Of a stretch of 64,000 bases of DNA, positions 24,883 through 32,911 are shown piece by piece. Position numbers and translations under genes: made by a program. Origin of the DNA: Rhodopseudomonas palustris (lineage in GTDB: Bacteria > Pseudomonadota > Alphaproteobacteria > Rhizobiales > Xanthobacteraceae); the NCBI RefSeq assembly GCF_003031265.1, contig NZ_CP019966.1, positions 4,154,001 through 4,218,000 on the forward strand. Reading direction: 5' to 3'. A model generated the notes under the pieces. That model was not told the DNA's origin. It searched no databases and was given only the letters and a program-made list of their open reading frames with translations. Numbering within the stretch: position 1 is the first letter of the stretch; the number at the start of each line of letters is the position of its first letter.

Positions 24883-24908
24883 TAATACGTAAATATTGTC
24901 ACGTATTA
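24883..24908. promoter_or_regulatory. Perfect AT-rich inverted repeat upstream of the BcsS-like gene
   Basis: Arms TAATACGT and ACGTATTA (8 bp, perfect) flank a 10-bp AT-rich spacer and end 22 nt before the gene start. Such a site in 65% GC DNA is likely an operator or activator site. The regulator is not identified. Confidence 0.55.
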
Positions 24909-24930
24909 GTTGCTTACCTGAGTAGTGGCG

Positions 24931-25833
24931 ATGCGTTTCGGCTGGGTGGTGAGCGCGTTCGGGCTCGTCGCGGTCTTGATCGCGCAAGCCGGCTGCGCCA
25001 CCGCCCAGACCTTCGATCCCTCGCTCGACGAGCCCGAGCTCGACCTTCCGGCGCCGCCCTCGTTCGATTTCGGCGCGGTGACCCCGCCGGACATCGGGAG
25101 CGTCGATACCGACGACGACGAGGGACTAACCGGCGACCTCCCGGCCGGTCGAAGCAACTTCTCTCCTTTGGCCGACTTGGCGGCCGACCGGTTCAGTGGC
25201 GGACAAGGACATGCGTCGCTGCTGTTCGGCGGCTACGATCTGTGGCGCAACGGCGCCTCGCTCTACGGCGGGTTCGAATGGTTCGGCGGCGGCACCGCCG
25301 AGAATGGCCCGGTGGTCCGGCTGATGGTGTCGGAGGCTTTGGAGCGTTACCAGGCCGGGCGCTTCACCTATATCAACGACATTTCCCGCGCCTCGGTGCT
25401 GGCGGGCTGGCGTTTCAAATCCGGCGCGTTCGAACTGAAGATCCTCGCCGGCCCCGATCTCGAGAACCGCGCCTCGATGCCCGACTACCGCGAGCAGCGT
25501 TGGCGTGGCACCCATGGCGGCGTGCGTATCGCGGTGGAGAGCTGGGCCGAGCCGACCCCGGAGACGATGCTGTCGTCATCGTTCTACGCCACCACCGTCG
25601 CCGGCAGCTATGGCGCGCGGCTCGCCGCGGGCTGGCGCATGTTCGACGCGTTTTGGGTTGGGCCGGAGATGTCCGGCTCCTCCGATGAATTCAGCCGGCA
25701 AACCCGGATCGGTATCCATCTCACCGGCTTCGAGGTGGCGGCGATGGAATGGTCGGCGGCTGCCGGCTACGTCCGCGACAGCTATGGCCGCAGCGGCATC
25801 TACAGCCGCCTCGGCGCATCGCTGAGGCGGTAG
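24931..25833 (+). CDS. Probable cellulose biosynthesis protein BcsS-like outer-membrane/periplasmic protein
   Basis: This 300-residue exported protein has a signal sequence FGWVVSAFGLVAVLIAQAGCATAQ. It is followed by a Pro/Asp-rich linker and a beta-strand-rich domain (HASLLFGGYDLWRNGASLYGGFEWFGG, ending in an aromatic beta pattern, GIYSRLGASLRR). This matches my memory of the alphaproteobacterial BcsS family, whose role in cellulose synthesis is not worked out. No other bcs gene lies in the window. A GTG six nt upstream is an alternative start. Confidence 0.62.
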   Translation: MRFGWVVSAFGLVAVLIAQAGCATAQTFDPSLDEPELDLPAPPSFDFGAVTPPDIGSVDTDDDEGLTGDLPAGRSNFSPLADLAADRFSGGQGHASLLFGGYDLWRNGASLYGGFEWFGGGTAENGPVVRLMVSEALERYQAGRFTYINDISRASVLAGWRFKSGAFELKILAGPDLENRASMPDYREQRWRGTHGGVRIAVESWAEPTPETMLSSSFYATTVAGSYGARLAAGWRMFDAFWVGPEMSGSSDEFSRQTRIGIHLTGFEVAAMEWSAAAGYVRDSYGRSGIYSRLGASLRR

Positions 25834-25871
25834 CTGGTCCAAGCCGCAATTGATCGCGAACGCTGACGCGA

Positions 25872-27044
25872 TCAGTCGAGCGTGCGGCGGAATCGGGTGA
25901 CGGCGATGGTCATCGCGATCAGCATCAGCGTCAGCAGCGCCAGGGCGTCGTACTGAAGGTTCTCCAGCGTCGAGCCCTTCAGCATGATCGCGCGGACGAT
26001 GCGCAGGTAATGGGTCAGCGGCAGGCACTCGCCGATATACTGCGCCCAGATCGGCATGCCGGCGAACGGGAACATGAAGCCGGACAGCAGGATCGACGGC
26101 AGGAAGAACATCATCGACGCCTGCATCGCCTGCAGTTGGTTCTGCACCAGCGTCGAGAAGGTGTAGCCGATCGCGAGGTTGGTGGTGATGAACAGCGTCG
26201 ACAACAGCGCCAGCATCGCCAGGCTGCCGCGTAGCGGCACGCCGAACAGCAGCACTCCGATGCCGAGGATCAGCGACGCCTGAATAAAACCGACGCCGAC
26301 GTAAGGCAGGATCTTGCCGAGCATCACCTCGACCGGCGTGATCGGCATCGACAGCAGGTTCTCCATGGTGCCGCGCTCGATCTCGCGGGTCACCGACAGT
26401 GCGGTGAAGATCAGCATCGTCATGGTCAGGATGGTGCCGACCAGACCGGGCACGATGTTGAGCCGCGACGAGGCGGCCGGGTTGTAGCGGGCGTGGGCGC
26501 GGATCTCGAACGGCGGATTGGCGGGATCGCCGCCGACGCGGTCGTGCATCAATGCGGTCTGCACGATCTGCCCGAGCGCCGACAGCGCCGAGCCGGCGGC
26601 GACCGGATCGGTGGCATCGGCCGCGACCAGGATTGCCGGCTTGTCGCCGCGCCGCACTGCGCGTTCGAACCCACGCGGGATTTCGACCCCGAACAGCACG
26701 CGCCCGGACAGCAGCAGATCATCGAACTCGGCGACGCTGTGCACCTCGCGGGTGAACTTGAAGTACGCGGTGTTCTCCAGCGCCTTCAGGATCGAGCGGC
26801 CGAGATCGGAATCCTCCTGCAGCAGCACCGCGGTCGGCAGATGCCGCGGCGTGGTGTTGATGGCGTAGCCGAACAGCAGCAGCTGCATCACCGGGATCAC
26901 GATGATCATCGCGAAGGTGAGACGATCACGCTTGAGCTGGATCAGCTCCTTGACCAGCATCGCGTAGGTCCGGCGCAGGAAGCCGAACCGCGGCTCCTTG
27001 ATCGGCGCCCCTGGCGTCGGCGCATCGGCCCCGGCCGCGGTCAT
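25872..27044 (-). CDS. ABC-2 type exporter permease
   Basis: This 390-residue membrane protein of the YhhJ/YbhR type has one N-terminal helix (FAMIIVIPVMQLLLFGYAINT), a large periplasmic domain and five C-terminal helices including REIERGTMENLLSMPITPVEVMLGKILPYV, the ABC-2 signature region. It overlaps the ATPase gene by 4 nt. Its partners are the ATPase and the HlyD-like lipoprotein in the same operon. There is one permease gene rather than the ybhS/ybhR pair. Confidence 0.9.
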   Translation of the reverse strand: MTAAGADAPTPGAPIKEPRFGFLRRTYAMLVKELIQLKRDRLTFAMIIVIPVMQLLLFGYAINTTPRHLPTAVLLQEDSDLGRSILKALENTAYFKFTREVHSVAEFDDLLLSGRVLFGVEIPRGFERAVRRGDKPAILVAADATDPVAAGSALSALGQIVQTALMHDRVGGDPANPPFEIRAHARYNPAASSRLNIVPGLVGTILTMTMLIFTALSVTREIERGTMENLLSMPITPVEVMLGKILPYVGVGFIQASLILGIGVLLFGVPLRGSLAMLALLSTLFITTNLAIGYTFSTLVQNQLQAMQASMMFFLPSILLSGFMFPFAGMPIWAQYIGECLPLTHYLRIVRAIMLKGSTLENLQYDALALLTLMLIAMTIAVTRFRRTLD

Positions 27045-27994
27045 TGGAAATTGTCCTTCGACCGGCTCATCAGCTCGATGAACACGTCCTCGAGCGAGGG
27101 CGCGCCGTGCTGCCAGCTCTGCCGCGGGTTGTTACGATACGGCGCCAGCGTCTGGTCGAGCGCGGCCTGATCGCGGCCGGAGACGTGCAGGCTGGTGCCG
27201 AACGGAGCCACCATGTCGACACCCGGCTTGTCGGCAAGCTCGTGCGCAAGCGGGCCAAGGCCTTCGCCGGTGGCGACCCAGGTGGTGAGTTGCGAGCCGG
27301 CGATCACCTGATCGACGGTGCCGTGCGCCAGCAGATGGCCGTAAGCGATGTAGGCGATCTCGTGACAGCGCTCGGCCTCGTCCATGTAGTGGGTCGAGAC
27401 CAGCACGGTGAGACCTTCGGCAGCGAGCGCGTGGATCTCGTTCCAGAAGTCGCGGCGGGCTTTCGGATCGACGCCAGCGGTCGGCTCGTCGAGTAGTAGC
27501 AATTGCGGGTTCGGCAGCGTACAGGCGCCGAGTGCCAGCCGCTGCTTCCAGCCACCGGACAGTTCGCCGGCAAGTTGCTCCTCGCGACCTGACAGCCCGA
27601 GCCGCTTGATCATCTCGCGCGCCGAGCCGCGCGCATCGGGCACGCCGTACAGCCGGGCAACGAATTCGAGATTCTCGCGCACCGACAGGTCCTGATACAG
27701 GCTGAAGCGCTGCGTCATGTAGCCGACCCGGCGCTTGATCTTGGCCGCATCGGTGCGGATGTCGAAGCCGAGACAGCTGCCCTCGCCGCGGTCGGGCGTC
27801 AGCAGCCCGCACAACATCCGGATCGTCGTGGTCTTGCCGGAGCCATTGGGACCGAGGAAGCCGTAGATCGAGCCGCGCTTCACCTGCATCGACAGGTCGT
27901 GCACCACCTCGCGGCCGTTGAACGACTTGGTCAGGCCGCGGACATCGATCGCGATGTCGCGGGCATCGGCCGCGATGGTCGGTGCGTCGGTCAT
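27041..27994 (-). CDS. ABC exporter ATPase
   Basis: This 317-residue single nucleotide-binding domain has Walker A GPNGSGKTT, signature LSGGWKQRLALG and Walker B LLLLDEPTAGVDP. The DRA-type C-terminal extension ends near LEDVFIELMSRSKDN. It powers the adjacent ABC-2 permease, probably for drug or toxic compound export, judging from the HlyD partner and the TetR regulator. It overlaps both neighbours by 4 nt (ATGA). Confidence 0.92.
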   Translation of the reverse strand: MTDAPTIAADARDIAIDVRGLTKSFNGREVVHDLSMQVKRGSIYGFLGPNGSGKTTTIRMLCGLLTPDRGEGSCLGFDIRTDAAKIKRRVGYMTQRFSLYQDLSVRENLEFVARLYGVPDARGSAREMIKRLGLSGREEQLAGELSGGWKQRLALGACTLPNPQLLLLDEPTAGVDPKARRDFWNEIHALAAEGLTVLVSTHYMDEAERCHEIAYIAYGHLLAHGTVDQVIAGSQLTTWVATGEGLGPLAHELADKPGVDMVAPFGTSLHVSGRDQAALDQTLAPYRNNPRQSWQHGAPSLEDVFIELMSRSKDNFQ

Positions 27995-28794
27995 GGCTTG
28001 CTGGCCGCGACCGGCGAAGGCGCCGCGGTGGCCGGTGGCAAATACACGCTGACCGGCTGGCCGACCCGCAGACTCACCGGCTTGTTGGGCCGCGCCTGGA
28101 TCAGATAGACGAGCTTGTTGCGCTCATCGAGGCTGTAGATCACCGGCGGGGTGTACTCCGCCGTGGTCGAGATGAAATAGATATCCGCCGACAGATCGGC
28201 CGCGCAATTATCGCACGTCACCCGCACCTTCTCGCCGATCGCAAGCTTGGGCAGCTCCGGCTCCGGCACGTAGAACCGGATCTTCATGTTGCCCGGCGGC
28301 AGGATCGACAGCACCGGCTTTTGCGCCGCCACCATTTCGCCTTCGCGGAAGTAGATCTGCTGCACCGTGCCCGTCACCGGCGCGCGGATTTCGCGGCGCG
28401 CCAGCCGCGTCTTCGAGGTCTCGACGCGCGCTTCGGCGACCCGCAGAGTCGAGACCGCGGCGTCGAGATTGGCCTGGGTGCCGGAGCCGGTCTTCGACAG
28501 CGATTGGGCGCGGTCGAAGGTCTGCTTGGCGTTGGCGAGCGTCGCCATATTCTGGTTGAGGTCGGCCTGCTGCAGGTCGTCGTCGAGCGTGTAGATCAGC
28601 TCGCCGGTCTTCGCCTCGTCGCCTTCGCGCACCTTGAGCTTGGTGATGCGGCCGGATTCGTCCGGGCTGACGAAAATCAGATCGGCCTCGACCCAGCCTT
28701 GATAACCGGGATCGTTGCCCTTGCCGCAGCTTGCGAGCGCCAGCGCGAGCAGCGCCGCAGCGCCGCAGCGTAAAACAAGCGAGGGTCGCGTCAT
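27991..28794 (-). CDS. HlyD-family periplasmic adaptor, probable lipoprotein (YbhG-like)
   Basis: This 267-residue adaptor has an N-terminal lipoprotein signal (AAALLALALASCGKG, lipobox LASC), then a lipoyl half-domain, a helical hairpin (LNQNMATLANAKQTFDRAQSLSKTGSGTQANLDAAVSTLRVAEARVETSKTRLA) and a barrel domain. It connects the ABC exporter to the periplasm or outer membrane. It overlaps the TetR gene by 4 nt upstream and the ATPase by 4 nt downstream. Confidence 0.9.
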   Translation of the reverse strand: MTRPSLVLRCGAAALLALALASCGKGNDPGYQGWVEADLIFVSPDESGRITKLKVREGDEAKTGELIYTLDDDLQQADLNQNMATLANAKQTFDRAQSLSKTGSGTQANLDAAVSTLRVAEARVETSKTRLARREIRAPVTGTVQQIYFREGEMVAAQKPVLSILPPGNMKIRFYVPEPELPKLAIGEKVRVTCDNCAADLSADIYFISTTAEYTPPVIYSLDERNKLVYLIQARPNKPVSLRVGQPVSVYLPPATAAPSPVAASKP

Positions 28795-29507
28795 GACGCC
28801 GTCCTTTCGCCGAAAATCAGATCGAGATGCGCGCGCAGCATCGCCTGGACGTCGAGCGGCGCGAACCGGCCGAACAGCCCCTGCCAGATCACCGACAGCA
28901 CCACCGGCGCGACCGCGAGCTGCGGAAACTGAGCCAGCGCCGCAGAGCTGATTTCGCCGCGGGCGACGCCGAGCTCCAGAATGCGGCGAATGCCGGCGAC
29001 GCCGGGCTCGACCACGTTGCGGTAGTGAAATTCCGCCAGCGACGGAAACCGCGTGCCCTCCGCCAGCACCAGCCGCAGGATGTCGCCGCGCCGGGTCTGC
29101 GCGACATCGTTCACGAAAGCGTCGGCGAAAGCCTCGAGCATCTGCCGCGCCGAGACGCCGGGCGGCGGCGGCGACGTCAGCCGCTGCATGGTCGGCACCA
29201 GCGCGGTGCGCACCAGCTCCTGAAACATCGCCTCTTTGTCGGTGAAGTGCAGATAGATCGTGCCCTTGGCGACGCCAGCGCGCTTGGCGACGTCATCGAT
29301 CCGGGTCGCCGCAAAGCCGCGCGCAGTGAATTCATCCAGCGCCGCCTCGATGATTGCGGCGCGCCGTTCCGCCGCCTTGGCGGCACGGGTCGACAGCGCC
29401 TCCGCTTCCGAAGCTGGCTTGGTCGTTGACGCGGAGCTGCGGGCCGCAGCAGCTCGCTTCGCAGCGACGGGAGCAGAAATCGGCAGACTGTTTGAGGCAC
29501 GCTTCAT
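28791..29507 (-). CDS. TetR-family repressor of the ABC exporter operon
   Basis: This 238-residue TetR protein has an unusually long Ala/Arg-rich N-terminal arm of about 48 residues before the HTH (RGFAATRIDDVAKRAGVAKGTIYLHFTDKEAMF). The C-terminal domain is of the AcrR type. The ATG giving MKRASNS was chosen. A GTG two codons earlier abuts the 26-bp palindrome. It is the first gene of the four-gene operon TetR-HlyD-ATPase-permease. Confidence 0.88.
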   Translation of the reverse strand: MKRASNSLPISAPVAAKRAAAARSSASTTKPASEAEALSTRAAKAAERRAAIIEAALDEFTARGFAATRIDDVAKRAGVAKGTIYLHFTDKEAMFQELVRTALVPTMQRLTSPPPPGVSARQMLEAFADAFVNDVAQTRRGDILRLVLAEGTRFPSLAEFHYRNVVEPGVAGIRRILELGVARGEISSAALAQFPQLAVAPVVLSVIWQGLFGRFAPLDVQAMLRAHLDLIFGERTAS

Positions 29508-29513
29508 TCTCAC

Positions 29514-29539
29514 ATTATGACTGACCGGTCAGTCATAAT
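29514..29539. promoter_or_regulatory. Perfect 26-bp palindrome, operator of the TetR/ABC exporter operon
   Basis: Each half reads ATTATGACTGACC from the outside inward, and the two halves are exact reverse complements with no spacer. It ends 7 nt before the TetR ATG. Perfect palindromes of this length at such a place are typical TetR operators. Confidence 0.85.
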
Positions 29540-29576
29540 CAAGATCTGGGCTTTCCACCCTTTGGCGGACGATCGT

Positions 29577-30758
29577 TCAGGCGCTGACGCGGTTACGGCC
29601 GGCGCGTTTGGCGCGATACAGGGATTGGTCGGCGCGCTGGATCGCATCGGCCAGGGTTTCGGCCGGGATGGCGGGCGCGATACCGACGCTAATGGTGACG
29701 ACGCGGCCGCCCCCGAGACCGGGGTGCGGGATCTTCAGGTCGCTGACTGCAAGGCACAGCCGCTCGGCCGTGTCGTGCAGCTCGGCTTCCTCGAGCCCGG
29801 GCAGCACCACGGCGAATTCCTCGCCGCCATAGCGCACCACGACATCGCAGGAGCGCAGGTTGCGGCGGACCGCGGTGACGATCTGCTGCAGGCAGCGGTC
29901 GCCGGCGGCGTGGCCGCCATGGTCGTTGAACAGCTTGAAATGGTCGACGTCGATCATCAGCACGCTCTGCCCGAGCGACGGCACGATCGAGGCCGCCTCC
30001 TGCTCGATCAGTTCGTCGAGGTAGCGGCGGTTGAACACGCCGGTCAGCGCGTCGGTGGCGGACAGCCGCTCCAGCGCCGCATTGGCCTGGCGCAGATCGC
30101 TCTTCAGCCGCGCATCGCTGCGGCGGATCGCTTCCAGTTCGGCGATCTGCGCATCCTTGCGCTGACGGGCGCGTAGCGCGATCACGCAGGTGACGATGCA
30201 CAGCCCGACCAGATCGATATTGGTCCAGGCCGGCGGCCAGCGCAGGCCGGTGACGGTGATCAGAATGTACAGCACCGTGCCGGTAACGGTCATGATCTTG
30301 GTGGCCGGCCAGGACAGCGCTGATACCAGCGCGCCGGCGAAGATGACGAACAGCGCCGCCATCATGTAGCGTCCGGCGAACGGCTCCGGCGCGAACTGGC
30401 CGATCGCCGTCACCGACAGCGCGAACGCCACCACGGCCGTGGCCTGCACGGCCGATTGCATCGCCCGGTCGTCGGGCCGCCGGTTGAGCACCAGCGCGAG
30501 CAGCACCAGCGGCGTGACCAGCAGCAGCCGCAGCCCCAGCGCAAACGCCAGATGCGGTGCATCGAGCACGGCGAAGTCGATCGAGAGCGCAGCAAGGTTG
30601 ACCAGCAGCGTTCCGATCAGAAACCGCCGCCGAGCGCCGGCACCGCGCATCGGATGGGCGCTATCCGGCGCATCGGATGTCCGGCGGTCATGGGGAATGG
30701 GCAACTGGTCGGTCACGCTCGCGTCCGTGGAATCGGCGGTGTCGCCGTGTTCCCTCAT
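29577..30758 (-). CDS. Membrane-bound diguanylate cyclase (GGDEF)
   Basis: This 393-residue protein has five or six N-terminal membrane helices (about residues 45-195), a short coiled coil (RQRKDAQIAELEAIRRSDARLKSDLRQANAALERL) and a C-terminal GGDEF domain. The active-site motif is GGEEF at 311-315, with LMIDVDHFKLFNDHGGHAAGD upstream. The catalytic motif is intact, so it should make c-di-GMP. No inhibitory RxxD is evident five residues before GGEEF (the preceding residues are VVVRY). It is monocistronic and ends 63 nt before the TetR gene. Confidence 0.92.
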   Translation of the reverse strand: MREHGDTADSTDASVTDQLPIPHDRRTSDAPDSAHPMRGAGARRRFLIGTLLVNLAALSIDFAVLDAPHLAFALGLRLLLVTPLVLLALVLNRRPDDRAMQSAVQATAVVAFALSVTAIGQFAPEPFAGRYMMAALFVIFAGALVSALSWPATKIMTVTGTVLYILITVTGLRWPPAWTNIDLVGLCIVTCVIALRARQRKDAQIAELEAIRRSDARLKSDLRQANAALERLSATDALTGVFNRRYLDELIEQEAASIVPSLGQSVLMIDVDHFKLFNDHGGHAAGDRCLQQIVTAVRRNLRSCDVVVRYGGEEFAVVLPGLEEAELHDTAERLCLAVSDLKIPHPGLGGGRVVTISVGIAPAIPAETLADAIQRADQSLYRAKRAGRNRVSA

Positions 30759-30919
30759 TGCGCCCTTGGCCGCTTAAGATGCGTTGATGCAGCTCTGCCA
30801 CCCACGGTTTCCGGCTGCGATGCCTAACGAGCCGCTAAGCCGCACCCGACGAGACGAACGATTGGGAACGCCCGACAGCACTTGGGGTTGTCCCGACACA
30901 ACATCGAGGGAGAGAACGC

Positions 30920-31096
30920 ATGTCCACCGAATGGCTGTGGGGTATCGGAATCATCGTGCTGGGGATCGCGATCGCCTACGCAGTGATGCGCAACCGAACG
31001 CGCAGTGCCGCCGAAAAGCAGCTGACCGAGACGGTCGCCAAGGAAAACTATCGCGCCGAGGATCTCCAGGAGCGGCCGCGGCCGATGCCTGAATAG
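30920..31096 (+). CDS. Small single-pass membrane protein
   Basis: This 58-residue protein begins MSTEWLWGIGIIVLGIAIAYAVM. It has one transmembrane helix at about residues 5-22, then a basic, helical cytoplasmic tail (NRTRSAAEKQLTETVAKENY) and a Pro/Arg end. A GGGAGAG ribosome-binding site is 6 nt before the ATG. No family is recognised. It is divergent from the GGDEF gene and convergent with the DUF2000 gene. Confidence 0.7.
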   Translation: MSTEWLWGIGIIVLGIAIAYAVMRNRTRSAAEKQLTETVAKENYRAEDLQERPRPMPE

Positions 31097-31104
31097 CACT
31101 CGTC

Positions 31105-31515
31105 TCAGGTGTGGAACTTGAGCCCGTCGAGGATCTTGTCGACCACCTTGCGGTCGGCTCGGACGGCGAGGCCAACCAGCGACAGATCCGCCCGCGCCAC
31201 CGCCTTCACCGCCTCGCGGTTGGCGGCATCGTGCGTGGTCTTGAACATCGCCTCGGTGTAGATCGCCGGCTTGACGTTGCGGGCCAGCGCCCGCTCCAGC
31301 GCGCGCGACAGACCTGGGCCATCGGCGCCGTACACCAGGATCGGCTGACCGATCAGCGGGTGATACGGCGTTCCGCTGCCGTCTTCATAAGGTTCGCCGA
31401 TGCACTCCGGGAATGCCGCAGCGATGCCGGACGTGAGGAACGCCGCAACATTCAGCTTCTGCCAGGCTTCGAGATCGGTGCGGATCACCAGCGCGATCTT
31501 GGTATCGAACTGCAT
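31105..31515 (-). CDS. DUF2000 family protein
   Basis: This 136-residue protein matches the DUF2000 pattern: the start FDTKIALVIRTDLEAWQKLNVAAFLTSGIA, the middle PLIGQPILVYGADGPGLSRALERAL, and TEAMFKTTHDAANREAV. The family has an ACT-like or PTH2-like fold with no agreed function. It stands alone on the minus strand. Confidence 0.85.
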   Translation of the reverse strand: MQFDTKIALVIRTDLEAWQKLNVAAFLTSGIAAAFPECIGEPYEDGSGTPYHPLIGQPILVYGADGPGLSRALERALARNVKPAIYTEAMFKTTHDAANREAVKAVARADLSLVGLAVRADRKVVDKILDGLKFHT

Positions 31516-31576
31516 GCCCTGCTGATAGCGCGGCCATCCCGACCTGTCAGTTCACGATCGTTTCAGGTCAGAGCAT

Positions 31577-31960
31577 TCAGCCCTTGGCGTCACACGCCCA
31601 GGCGCGGATCACACATTCCTTGCCGCCATATTCGTAGCAGCGCCGGGTCGCGGCATTGAGCGAAGAGGAAATCTTCGATTCCACCGCGTAGCCGTGCGCG
31701 CCGCAGGGATTGCTCATATCGACGGCCAGCGCCGCACAGGCCCGGCGCATCGTCAGCATGGTGCATTCGCCCTTGCAGCGCTGCCGCGCCGCGGCGATCG
31801 CGGCCGCCTCCGCCGGATAGTCAAAGGCTTGGCCATAAGCGCCGCATTTGCCGACCGCCAGCGCACCAGCCGCATGTGCCGGCGCAACGAGATGCAAACA
31901 CGCGATCCAAACAACAGCCATCAGCGCGGCTTTGCGCCACGCGGCAATCAACAATCGCAA
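31577..31960 (-). CDS. Secreted DUF4189-like protein
   Basis: This 127-residue exported protein has a signal peptide ending LHLVAPAHA (about residue 30). The mature part has paired cysteines and the GxxGxAxxxxxxxxAxxxAxxxC pattern repeated twice (GKCGAYGQAFDYPAEAAAIAAARQRC and NPCGAHGYAVESKISSSLNAATRRC), as in DUF4189. The start is a TTG supported by a GGGGGAGGGGAC ribosome-binding region a few nt upstream. An internal ATG at 31921 would cut into the signal peptide. Confidence 0.78.
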   Translation of the reverse strand: MRLLIAAWRKAALMAVVWIACLHLVAPAHAAGALAVGKCGAYGQAFDYPAEAAAIAAARQRCKGECTMLTMRRACAALAVDMSNPCGAHGYAVESKISSSLNAATRRCYEYGGKECVIRAWACDAKG

Positions 31961-32059
31961 CGTCCCCTCCCCCGAGGTTCAACCCGGGTTCCAAATTATC
32001 CGGCCGGCCGTTTCAACTTGGTGAACGAAGCGCAAATCGCCCGCGTGGAGGCCGGCCGA

Positions 32060-32812
32060 TCAGCGGTGCGGACTCCGCCGCGCCAGAAAACGCTCGAGCT
32101 GCGGCTGCAATTCACCGGTCGCGAAGCTGAGGTGAAACAGCCGCCGCTCCAGCGCCAGCCCGTCGGCAAGCCCGACCGAAACCGCCCGATCGACCGCCTG
32201 TTTGGCGAATCGCACCGCTTGTACCGGATGGCTGGCGATCAGTTTTGCCGCCTCGCAGGCAGCCTGGTACGCCGTGCCGTCGTCGACCACGCGGCTGATC
32301 AGACCGATCCGCTCGGCCTCGGTCGCAGAGATCAGTCGGCCGGTCAGGATCAAATCCATCGCTCGAGCGCGCCCCACCGCCCGTGCCAGCCGCTGGGTGC
32401 CGCCACCGCCCGATAGCGTACCGAGCGCTATCTCCGGGTGACCGAACCTCGCGCCGGTGCCGGCGATCACCAGGTCGCACATCTCGATCAGTTCGCAGCC
32501 TCCGCCGATCGCATAGCCCTCCACCGCCGCGATCAGCGGCTTAGTGCAGGTGGCCAGCCGGTCGCAGCAGCCGGAAAAATCCTCGGCCAGCGCCGTCGCA
32601 AGATCGATACTGCGCATCTCGGCGATGTCGGCGCCGGCGCAGAACACCTCGCGGCCGGTCAGCACGATCGTGGCGATCGCAGCATCGCGTTCCAACTCAT
32701 CGAGCGCGGCGGACAACTTCCTAATCACGTCGCGCGACAGCGCGTTGCGGGCCTGCGGCCGATCCAGTGTCACGATGCCGATGGCGCCCTGACGATCGAT
32801 TTTCACCACCAT
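32060..32812 (-). CDS. Enoyl-CoA hydratase/isomerase family protein
   Basis: This 250-residue crotonase-fold enzyme has CoA-binding and oxyanion-hole segments FCAGADIAEM and IGGGCELIEMCDLVIAGTGARFGHPEIALG, which contains the conserved catalytic Glu region. It would hydrate or isomerise an acyl-CoA. The ATG giving MVVKIDRQG was chosen. The 38 residues read upstream are Arg-rich and overlap the divergent LysR promoter. The substrate may be set by the LysR regulator's inducer. Confidence 0.88.
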   Translation of the reverse strand: MVVKIDRQGAIGIVTLDRPQARNALSRDVIRKLSAALDELERDAAIATIVLTGREVFCAGADIAEMRSIDLATALAEDFSGCCDRLATCTKPLIAAVEGYAIGGGCELIEMCDLVIAGTGARFGHPEIALGTLSGGGGTQRLARAVGRARAMDLILTGRLISATEAERIGLISRVVDDGTAYQAACEAAKLIASHPVQAVRFAKQAVDRAVSVGLADGLALERRLFHLSFATGELQPQLERFLARRSPHR

Positions 32813-32876
32813 ACCGGCTTCTCCCTGACTGCCGCGACGCCAGCGCCGATCTAGCCGCCCAGGCTGGATCTGGTAA

Positions 32877-32901
32877 AATCGATCATTCAGAAAGATCGAT
32901 T
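32877..32901. promoter_or_regulatory. Probable LysR operator between enoyl-CoA hydratase and LysR genes
   Basis: Perfect arms AATCGATC and GATCGATT (8 bp) flank a 9-bp spacer in the 99-nt divergent gap. It ends 10 nt before the LysR start. The layout is normal for LysR autoregulation with control of the divergent gene. Confidence 0.7.
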
Positions 32902-32911
32902 GGATTTTCCA

